Shown in pieces: positions 5,404 to 11,614 of a stretch of 11,614 bases of DNA. Numbering within the stretch: the stretch's first letter is position 1; each line of letters begins with the position of its first letter. The stretch spans positions 1-11,614 of the forward strand of contig NZ_JBMERP010000095.1 in the NCBI RefSeq assembly GCF_049310925.1, in the 5' to 3' direction. A program made the position numbers and the translations under genes. The stretch comes from Virgibacillus_F sp049310925. GTDB taxonomy: Bacteria > Bacillota > Bacilli > Bacillales > Amphibacillaceae. Under the pieces are notes generated by a model. It did no database searches and was not told the DNA's origin. It saw only the letters and a program-made list of their open reading frames with translations.

Positions 5404-7200
5404 ATGCAAATCTTTTATACAGTTCGTCCTGGGGACACGGTTTATCAAATTGCAAGACGTTGGGCACTACCAATTGACTCTCTTATTGCAGCTAACAATT
5501 TGGTTTCACCTTATACAATTTATGTCGGTCAGCAGCTTTCCATTCCTCCTGGTGTTGATGCCATTCGTGTTAGAGCAGGAGATACGGTTTTTAAAATTGC
5601 TCAATTTTTCGGTGTGCCACAATCAGTTATTTTCGAAGCAAACCGACTTGAACCTCCTTATATGTTGCAAGTGGGCCAACTGTTGAGAATTCCTCCCGGT
5701 ATCCCCTATTATGTTGTACAATCTGGTGATACACTGTATCAAATTGCAAGACGATTTAACAGTAATGCTAAACTGATCAGGGAGGTAAACAGGCTCCCAT
5801 CTACTATTATTTTTCCAGGGAATAGGTTGATCATTCCATATGCACCTAGTGGGGGGAAGGGATTGATAGCCTATACATCAAACCGTGGTGGAGACTATGA
5901 TATATGGTTATATGACCCAAGTACTGGGATTAATAAACAGATTACAACCGGTTTAGGAGAATCTTTCTCGATCCCATTTTGGTCATCAGACAGTAAAAAA
6001 ATCGCTTTTGTTGGGAAGAATGGTATTCTGTATATCGTGCAGTTGGATGAAGGTGTAATTGCACGTATTGACCAGTTTATGGAGGGTTTCGGCATTTATT
6101 TGGATTGGTCACCAGATAGTCAAAAATTAGTTTATACGAAACAGAATGAGATAATATTGTACAATATTGTCACACACCAGGCCCAGAGAATAAACCAACC
6201 TAATGCTACCGATGTACAATGGTTTCCAAGTGGCACAGAACTGCTTTTTCAAGCCCCTGATGCATCAGGGATCAGTCAGCTTTTTTATATTCAAACTGAT
6301 GGAACCGACAAACGGCAAATCACCCAAAACTCTAGTGGAGCATTTAATAATGTTCGTCTTTCCCCTAACGGCTTCTACTTGTTGTATACAACTCCTGGGG
6401 TTAGTATCTCACTTATTTATATTTTAGAGCTTTCAACTGGAAAAATATTTGAAGTCAAGGGAGGACCACTTGCTAAAAATTATTTTCCAGTATGGTCTCC
6501 AGATTCATTGACAATTGCATACAGCGCAACTGCATATGAAGATGTTGGTTATTTTTCATTAATAAACACTACAGGAAATCAAGGAGAAAACGAACAAACA
6601 AGGGCATTATCGGATTGCTTTGCTACTCCTGTTACATGGTCGCCAGATGGTAGAAGAATTGCTTATCTTTCTGGCTGTGATAACCAAGGAATAGCCAGCG
6701 AAATGTGGGTAGTTGACGTATTCCACCCTGTTCCGGTTCGATTAATAAAGGGTATTCTCATTACGTCCTTACAATGGTCTCCTTTGCCAGATTCTTTTAT
6801 AGAAAAAACCTATATTAACACCATATATAACGTTCAATTTAATTATCCGATACATTGGAAACAGGTAGGGGACCTTAGGTATGAAGGACCGGATGGTTTT
6901 TTTCAAATTTCAGCGATTTCCACAGAAGAACCGATTAACCAAGTTTGCGAAAACGAAGCATTCCACCAACTATTACCATATGGTTCAGAACCTCGTATAG
7001 TACACACAAAAATTCAAGAGCAAGAGGCATGTTTTATTTTTCCGTCGGAGGACCAGCCACCGGAAATGAGAAGTCAAGCCGCTCTAATCATTCGTTATCC
7101 AACGCCAATTCAAATCGAGGGTATAACTTACAATTACTTTATTTTATGGGCAGACCAGGAACATATAAATAAAATAAGCTCGACCCTTGCTTTTATTTAG
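5404..7200 (+). CDS. Triple-LysM protein with TolB-like beta-propeller
   Basis: The 598-residue protein carries three LysM domains in tandem (about 3-47, 53-97 and 102-145), each with the V(R/Q)xGDTxxxIA core and an ending like VGQQLSIPPG. LysM binds peptidoglycan or other N-acetylglucosamine polymers. From about 153 to 460 there are repeated WSPD-type blades (DWSPDSQKLVYT, VWSPDSLTIAYS, TWSPDGRRIAYL and others), which form a six- to seven-bladed TolB/WD40-like propeller, usually a protein-interaction platform. The last 120 residues (YNVQFNYPIHWKQVG onward) form a separate domain, possibly PsbP-like. There is no signal peptide: the first LysM starts at residue 3. Proteins such as SafA and SpoVID share this trait and assemble on the forespore from the mother cell, so a spore-envelope role is one possibility. 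ATG 5404 follows AGGAGGGG at 5391-5398. It is a single gene closed by a hairpin shared with the convergent transporter gene. Confidence 0.85.
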   Translation: MQIFYTVRPGDTVYQIARRWALPIDSLIAANNLVSPYTIYVGQQLSIPPGVDAIRVRAGDTVFKIAQFFGVPQSVIFEANRLEPPYMLQVGQLLRIPPGIPYYVVQSGDTLYQIARRFNSNAKLIREVNRLPSTIIFPGNRLIIPYAPSGGKGLIAYTSNRGGDYDIWLYDPSTGINKQITTGLGESFSIPFWSSDSKKIAFVGKNGILYIVQLDEGVIARIDQFMEGFGIYLDWSPDSQKLVYTKQNEIILYNIVTHQAQRINQPNATDVQWFPSGTELLFQAPDASGISQLFYIQTDGTDKRQITQNSSGAFNNVRLSPNGFYLLYTTPGVSISLIYILELSTGKIFEVKGGPLAKNYFPVWSPDSLTIAYSATAYEDVGYFSLINTTGNQGENEQTRALSDCFATPVTWSPDGRRIAYLSGCDNQGIASEMWVVDVFHPVPVRLIKGILITSLQWSPLPDSFIEKTYINTIYNVQFNYPIHWKQVGDLRYEGPDGFFQISAISTEEPINQVCENEAFHQLLPYGSEPRIVHTKIQEQEACFIFPSEDQPPEMRSQAALIIRYPTPIQIEGITYNYFILWADQEHINKISSTLAFI

Positions 7201-7266
7201 TAAACATTTCTGAAGTTGTGTTAGGGTCAATTCGTAATTTACTATATATAGGCCTGTTATGTAATA

Positions 7267-7327
7267 AGGCAAGTGTTCATCACCTTGAAAAATAATGTTG
7301 GTTGATGAACACTTGCCTATTTATTTT
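7267..7327. terminator. Shared terminator of the convergent LysM-propeller and BCCT genes
   Basis: AGGCAAGTGTTCATCA (7267-7282) and TGATGAACACTTGCCT (7303-7318) form a perfect 16-bp stem around a 20-nt loop. On the plus side it is followed by ATTTATTTT, a usable uridine tract. The minus side is less T-rich. It lies in the 138-bp gap between two convergent genes and can serve both. Confidence 0.85.
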
Positions 7328-7338
7328 CCCCAAAAAGT

Positions 7339-8913
7339 TTACTTGCTTTTCTGTATGGATTTATCTTTCCTAATATTATATATCCACGCTTTATCTTCAT
7401 CCATCATTTTCTTAGCAGCGTAAATTGTCAGGAACTGTATGACAATAATAGGTAGCCCCATGAGACCTGAAAGTACCTCAAGTGGAGCAAGACCACCTAT
7501 TCTCATTAAAGTTAGAGCTATTATTGTTATAATAATGGCCACAATAATTCTCAAACTTTTTGAAGGCTCCGCTTTACTCATATTTTTCGTGCCTGTATAG
7601 GATGCAATTGTATAAGTTGTTGAGTCTAGTGTCGTTGTCAGGAAAATTATAGCAACGATTATAAAGACAGCAATTGCAATATTAGAAAGAGGTAATGAAG
7701 CTAATACAGCTGGTATAGCTGCCATTGAATCTTCCTTGACAATATCTAAAACAGGAACTTGTCCAGTAAGATACCGGTGTACACCAAGCCCTCCGAGGAC
7801 GCCAGTTGCTACCCAGGATATTAGTGTAGGTGCCAGTAAATATGTTAATATCATTTCTTTTATTGTTCGACCTTTGGATATTTTTGCAGCAAACACACTG
7901 TGCAGCATCGCCCATGTTGCACTGTAGGCAAACCAAAATACAGTATATGTTTCGATATGCGTGCTTCCTTTCATATCCAATGAATTGGTATAAAGTGACA
8001 TGTTTACATAATTCGATATAAGAAAACCAACACTGTCTGTAAAGTAATTGAGAATAAATATACCAGGTCCTGCTAGTAGAACGAATACAGCAAAGCCACC
8101 AGCAATGTACATATTTAAGGTACTTAGTTTCTTGATTCCTTTTTCTATACCTAAATATGCGCTAATCGAGAATAGGAAAACCCAGACAATAGTTACAATT
8201 AATGTTAATGTAAACGAGAGTTCTATGTTAAATAACTCTGATAGATTGTAAGTAACAATAGGTGCTCCGAGTCCCAGGGTTACAGCTGCACCAGCTAGTA
8301 TACTGACTAGAAAGATTACATCCAGTACTTTTCCCCCTAAACCATCTGTAAACTTGTCACCAAATATCGTGCGGCATGCTTCGGAAATCCGCATAAATGG
8401 CTTCTTACGGACATGCAGAATATAACCCATTGCTGGCGCAGCCATTACGAAAATAGCAAATACCTGAAAACTCCACAAAAACATACTGTACGAATTTCCC
8501 CACAGTAGCGCTTGGGTAGATCCAGCTTCTACACCAGACGGGGGATCTAAAGCAACAGAGGCCCATTGTACCATTCCTGTACGCATAATTGTGGATCCTA
8601 GGCCCATTGCAATTAAAATAGAAGAATATTCAAATAAGGTGAACCTTGGCTTCTCTGTTGGATCACCTAAAACGACGTTCCCATACTTAGAAAATGAGAA
8701 ATATAGTGCAGCCACCACTAATATTATTCCGTACCAAATATAGCCCCATGTGAACATTTCCACAATTTTATCAAAAATACCATTCAGCAAACTTAGGGAT
8801 TGATCCTCGTACAGAGAAAAAGGGATAATGATTGCGATAATAATTAGTAAAGAAGGGGCGAAAATTCTGTAGTCAATTAACTTTCTGCTTGCCCCTTTGC
8901 TATCTTGATTCAT
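7339..8913 (-). CDS. BCCT-family transporter (betaine/carnitine/choline type)
   Basis: This 524-residue membrane protein has twelve hydrophobic helices and charged ends, the size and fold of the betaine-carnitine-choline transporter family. Family landmarks include SKYGNVVLGDPTEKPRF after helix 2, the glycine-rich AMGLGS in helix 3, LNYFTDSVG (288-296) before helix 8, and AKISKGRTIKE (343-353) after it. The last two closely resemble E. coli CaiT. The substrate is probably a quaternary ammonium or related zwitterion. The helix-8 aromatic box is atypical: aligned by eye with CaiT as I remember it, its positions read Tyr323, Tyr330, Ser331 and Trp334 instead of mostly Trp. An arginine (R111) in helix 3 is also unusual. 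The substrate, and whether uptake is sodium-coupled or exchange, cannot be settled. The ATG at 8913 follows GGAGG by about 8 nt. No metabolic partner gene is adjacent. Confidence 0.92.
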   Translation of the reverse strand: MNQDSKGASRKLIDYRIFAPSLLIIIAIIIPFSLYEDQSLSLLNGIFDKIVEMFTWGYIWYGIILVVAALYFSFSKYGNVVLGDPTEKPRFTLFEYSSILIAMGLGSTIMRTGMVQWASVALDPPSGVEAGSTQALLWGNSYSMFLWSFQVFAIFVMAAPAMGYILHVRKKPFMRISEACRTIFGDKFTDGLGGKVLDVIFLVSILAGAAVTLGLGAPIVTYNLSELFNIELSFTLTLIVTIVWVFLFSISAYLGIEKGIKKLSTLNMYIAGGFAVFVLLAGPGIFILNYFTDSVGFLISNYVNMSLYTNSLDMKGSTHIETYTVFWFAYSATWAMLHSVFAAKISKGRTIKEMILTYLLAPTLISWVATGVLGGLGVHRYLTGQVPVLDIVKEDSMAAIPAVLASLPLSNIAIAVFIIVAIIFLTTTLDSTTYTIASYTGTKNMSKAEPSKSLRIIVAIIITIIALTLMRIGGLAPLEVLSGLMGLPIIVIQFLTIYAAKKMMDEDKAWIYNIRKDKSIQKSK

Positions 8914-9085
8914 CTTGAAACCTCCAAATATAAGTTATTACTGTATTAACATAGCGGTGATAAAAGTAATTAAAGGCACCGACTGATTTCTAATACCACG
9001 TAAATATAATTGTGAAACATCACTTAACCAGGAAAATTTTTGAAGAGAGTCCCAGTAATTAAAAAAAGAACCAACAACGAATAAA

Positions 9086-9685
9086 TCATCGCTTCAGTTC
9101 TTCTTGTTCCAGCTTTTTAAAATACGTGATTATGCACCAGACAATAATACCTAACAACCAATAGATAGGGAAAGAATATATGTTTTTCCATGTAATTTCT
9201 TTATATATAAGTAACCATTCCATTAAGGGTTCTCCTATAAAAGCTGTAAATGCGGATAGGAAACCTGCAGATATAAAGAAGCTTTTTAAATTATATCCCC
9301 ATTTTTGATACACCAGCATAAATGGAATGATTACAATCCCAACATTATAAGGATACATTTGTGGATTTATGTATGGAGAAAGCCGAACGATGTAGGTCCA
9401 TACCATAGCATTACTCCCTATGGAATCAAGAAAAGTAGCAGCAACACCATAAAATAAACCAAACGATGTTATTTCAATCACTCTTTTCTTATCCACGAAC
9501 TTCCACCATACAAGTGGAGGTAATAAAGTTAATGCAACTAAAAACCACCATCTTAAACTTAAGTAGTTATGGGTGCGCCAATAAGTTTGAAGTGTATCAT
9601 AAAATTCTTGCTCTACTTTTAATACGTTATCTATAGTAATGGATAGGTATGGCATATCAATGAATTGAAGCAAGACATATTCCAT
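9086..9685 (-). CDS. CBO0543-family integral membrane protein, function unknown
   Basis: The 199-residue protein has about five hydrophobic segments (near 45-61, 72-92, 112-127, 134-152 and 168-188) and a basic C-terminus. The motifs LPPLVWWKFVDKKR (55-68), FLDSIG (85-90), FIGEPLMEW (149-157) and WKNIYSFPIYW (166-176) are, as I remember them, those of the CBO0543 family, common in multiple copies in Bacillus and Clostridium and without a known function. The N-terminal 40 residues are amphipathic and face a short polar stretch. The ATG at 9685 has GAGGTG about 7 nt upstream. It is separated from the BCCT gene on the same strand by 172 bp with no visible gene or strong terminator, so co-transcription is possible but not shown. 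Confidence 0.75.
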   Translation of the reverse strand: MEYVLLQFIDMPYLSITIDNVLKVEQEFYDTLQTYWRTHNYLSLRWWFLVALTLLPPLVWWKFVDKKRVIEITSFGLFYGVAATFLDSIGSNAMVWTYIVRLSPYINPQMYPYNVGIVIIPFMLVYQKWGYNLKSFFISAGFLSAFTAFIGEPLMEWLLIYKEITWKNIYSFPIYWLLGIIVWCIITYFKKLEQEELKR

Positions 9686-9846
9686 AAAAGCACCTCATTT
9701 CGTTCCTTTTTAGAGTTTATTATGTCCAAGAGTTGGCGAATTATATTAGCAGTTGTTTCAGTAAATGAGACATATCCATGAAAGGTGGAGGTCGTATAGC
9801 AAATGTATTATAATATTGATAACAACACATAGAGGGTAGGGGTAGC

Positions 9847-10947
9847 ATGATAGCTTCTTTTTCTGTTAACAAAATAGCGTGGAAGCGGATGTTATTTTTT
9901 CTATTTCTAATTTTTATTCCAAATTATCTCGTGATGAAAATAAAACTTGTAGGGCCTGTGAACGACTTAATAGCCTTAGGCACAGCAATTGATTTAGTAG
10001 TAATTCTGCCGTTAATGCTTTACTTTCTGGGATTTAAGAAAAGAGTTTCCTTGCTTGTTTTGTTTGCATTTGTTTTTTTGGGATTACTCCTTGCTAATTG
10101 GATGATTCCAAGAGAGGCAGATTTATATCTTACTTATTTTAATCAAACAGTTTTAATACTTGAAGCCGGTCTAATTACGTTTGAATTAGTCGTATTAGTT
10201 GCGTTAGTAAAAAAATTCCCTGTACTTCTTAATAATTATAGGAAAGAGAAACATATACATTATCACTTTCTATTAAGTTTTTCGGCTGCAATCCAACGCA
10301 CATTTGTTTTTAAGAATGAAAAACTGAACAAATTCCAGTTCACTTTACGGGTCTTGGCTACAGATATCGCAGCAGTGTACTATAGTTTGTTCAGTTGGCG
10401 AAAAAAAGCCCCAATTGTGAAGCAAGGACAAACCCATTCATTTACCTTTCACAAGAATGCGAGTTATCTAGGTGTTTTTTTTCTATTAGTTCATGCCATG
10501 GCTTTGGAGATTGTAGCAGTTCACTTCTTAGTTGCACAATTCAGTCATACATGGGCCTGGATACTTACAGGACTTGATGTTTATGCTATGTTATTTATTA
10601 TTTCCGATTATCAGGCTATTCGCCTTTCACCTGTTATTTTGGATTCAAATGGCATTCATTTTCAAGAAGGTATTCGGCAGTATGGCTTTGTACAATGGAA
10701 GGAAGTAAAGGGAGTCACTGAAAATATACTGACTCCAAGTGAAGTAGATAAAGAACGAAAAAGTATTTCCTTAGCACTACATGGACTTGAAAGAGATCAA
10801 ATTCCTTATGTGATTAAACTAAATCAACCTGTTAAAATTCGCCAGATATTTGGATTTAGGAAAGAAATCCTGTCCATATATATTAAAATGGACAATACTG
10901 AGGAGTTCACTAGTGCTATTAATTCTTACTTGAAATTACAGTCATAA
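9847..10947 (+). CDS. Membrane protein with C-terminal PH-like domain, function unknown
   Basis: The 366-residue protein has hydrophobic helices near 13-30, 41-61, 66-85, 101-122, 206-229 and 235-253. A basic cytoplasmic loop (about 123-205) lies between the fourth and fifth helices. The last 110 residues are soluble and include LDSNGIHFQEGIRQYGFVQWKEVKGV (265-290). This resembles the strand pattern of bacterial PH-like domains, in which a glycine-marked 'G-I-x-F' strand is followed by a 'W-x-x-I/V' strand. Similar Bacillus proteins have sometimes been labelled beta-carotene monooxygenases; I see no iron-binding histidine pattern to support that. ATG 9847 follows AGGGTAGGGG. A TATAAT box is at 9809-9814 without a good -35. 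The histidine phosphatase gene follows after 57 bp and may be co-transcribed. Confidence 0.65.
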   Translation: MIASFSVNKIAWKRMLFFLFLIFIPNYLVMKIKLVGPVNDLIALGTAIDLVVILPLMLYFLGFKKRVSLLVLFAFVFLGLLLANWMIPREADLYLTYFNQTVLILEAGLITFELVVLVALVKKFPVLLNNYRKEKHIHYHFLLSFSAAIQRTFVFKNEKLNKFQFTLRVLATDIAAVYYSLFSWRKKAPIVKQGQTHSFTFHKNASYLGVFFLLVHAMALEIVAVHFLVAQFSHTWAWILTGLDVYAMLFIISDYQAIRLSPVILDSNGIHFQEGIRQYGFVQWKEVKGVTENILTPSEVDKERKSISLALHGLERDQIPYVIKLNQPVKIRQIFGFRKEILSIYIKMDNTEEFTSAINSYLKLQS

Positions 10948-11004
10948 ACACAAATGTTTGTTCAGTTAAGAACTATTTTCACAAAAAAGAATGGATGTGT
11001 ATGG

Positions 11005-11577
11005 ATGATAAAAATTGGTTTTGTTCGTCATGGGAGCACTGCTTGGAATAAGCAGGGAAGAGCGCAGGGTAATTCCGATATACCACTGGATATTGAAGGA
11101 CTTACGCAAGCTAGTAAACTTGCAGAACGTTTGAAAACAGAAGAGTGGGATTTCATCTATTCAAGTAATTTACTTAGAGCACGCCAAACTGCAGGAATTA
11201 TCGGAGATAGAATAGGAAACAATCAAATAGGTTTGGATAAAAGACTAAGAGAAGTAGGTGGTGGCTATATTGAAGGGACTACCGAAATTGAAAGAATTGA
11301 AAAGTGGGGAAATAACTGGAGAGAATTGGACTTAGGGATTGAACAGTCGGACAAGGTTGTCGAGAGAGGACTGGCATTTTTAAACGAAATATTAGAAAAA
11401 CATCATGATAAAAAAGTATTAATCGTTAGTCATGGATCCTTCATTAAACATCTTCTGAAAGACCTGGTACCTGGATTGGATGAAGCATCTCTCAAAAACT
11501 GTTCTATCACTAAACTTGAAAAATCAACTGAAGGATGGGAAATGAAGTTACATAACTGCACAATGCATTTAACATAA
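11005..11577 (+). CDS. Histidine phosphatase family protein (phosphoglycerate mutase-like)
   Basis: The 190-residue enzyme belongs to the RHG superfamily, which removes or moves phosphate through a phosphohistidine. The signature is FVRHGSTAWN, with Arg8 and nucleophile His9. The second-shell arginine is Arg58 in LLRARQTA, the likely acid is Glu83 in LREVGGGYIEG, and the second histidine is His143 in IVSHGS. The full set is present, so activity is expected. Short members of this kind are usually broad phosphatases (alpha-ribazole, phosphosugars or phosphoserine) rather than glycolytic mutases; the substrate here is unknown. An in-frame ATG at 10954 would add 17 residues without family counterpart and lacks a ribosome-binding site. 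I chose 11005 because members start a few residues before RHG, though its own ribosome-binding site is weak too. A hairpin cut by the window edge follows. Confidence 0.9.
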   Translation: MIKIGFVRHGSTAWNKQGRAQGNSDIPLDIEGLTQASKLAERLKTEEWDFIYSSNLLRARQTAGIIGDRIGNNQIGLDKRLREVGGGYIEGTTEIERIEKWGNNWRELDLGIEQSDKVVERGLAFLNEILEKHHDKKVLIVSHGSFIKHLLKDLVPGLDEASLKNCSITKLEKSTEGWEMKLHNCTMHLT

Positions 11578-11591
11578 GTAAGAGAGAAGGG

Positions 11592-11614
11592 AAGCAGAGA
11601 TCATATATCTGCTT
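11592..11614 (+). terminator. Probable terminator after the histidine phosphatase gene, cut by the window end
   Basis: AAGCAGA (11592-11598) and TCTGCTT (11608-11614) form 7-bp arms around a 9-nt loop, 14 bp after the stop codon. The stem may continue beyond the window and any T-run is out of view, so the call rests on position and pairing only. Confidence 0.5.

Noticed and set aside
7682..8251. Several 60-85 codon frames overlapping the BCCT gene on both strands
   Set aside because: All lie within the transporter gene in other frames, with no start signals and no domain-like sequence.
8914..9085. Possible gene between the BCCT and CBO0543-family genes
   Set aside because: No frame with a start and ribosome-binding site was found on either strand, and no clear terminator is visible.
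10954..11004. N-terminal extension of the histidine phosphatase from ATG 10954
   Set aside because: The 17 extra residues have no counterpart in the family, which starts a few residues before the RHG motif, and no ribosome-binding site precedes 10954.

Overview
The window looks like a chromosomal segment of a low-GC, spore-forming Bacillaceae-type Firmicute. It is AT-rich, has strong AAGGAGG-type ribosome binding sites, and carries a second YidC paralogue, a Rap/NprR-type peptide receptor, a secreted subtilisin, a CBO0543-family membrane protein and LysM repeats without a signal peptide. No rRNA, tRNA, CRISPR array or insertion sequence was seen.

Layout: (1) 1-186 is the 3' end of an unidentified gene, followed by about 290 bp without a convincing gene. 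(2) 481-1545 is a two-gene unit: a small membrane protein of 96 aa that resembles the B. subtilis ribosome-arrest sensor MifM, then a YidC2/OxaA2-type lipoprotein insertase with a TTG start. A 12-bp hairpin pairs the last codons of the small gene with the insertase Shine-Dalgarno sequence, the architecture expected for arrest-controlled insertase synthesis. (3) 1653-3073, minus strand, is an HTH-TPR regulator of the RRNPP type whose stop overlaps (ATGA) the start of a 44-aa secreted propeptide gene, forming a candidate peptide quorum-sensing pair. (4) Divergent from it, across a 381-bp region rich in inverted repeats, lies a secreted S8 protease (3455-4690) with its own terminator. After it comes only the 5' stump of a secreted Xaa-Pro dipeptidyl-peptidase gene. 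(5) 5404-7200 encodes an unusual protein with three LysM domains and a TolB-like beta-propeller. It converges through a long shared hairpin on a BCCT transporter gene (7339-8913, minus). (6) A CBO0543-family membrane protein (minus), a six-helix membrane protein with a possible PH-like tail (plus), and a histidine phosphatase (plus) complete the window.

The two most interesting systems are the MifM-like/YidC2 translational switch, where insertase shortage would relieve the hairpin, and the receptor-propeptide pair facing a secreted protease. The latter would couple cell density to extracellular protein digestion, in the style of NprR-NprX and PlcR-PapR. Both rest on sequence architecture plus family knowledge and have not been tested.
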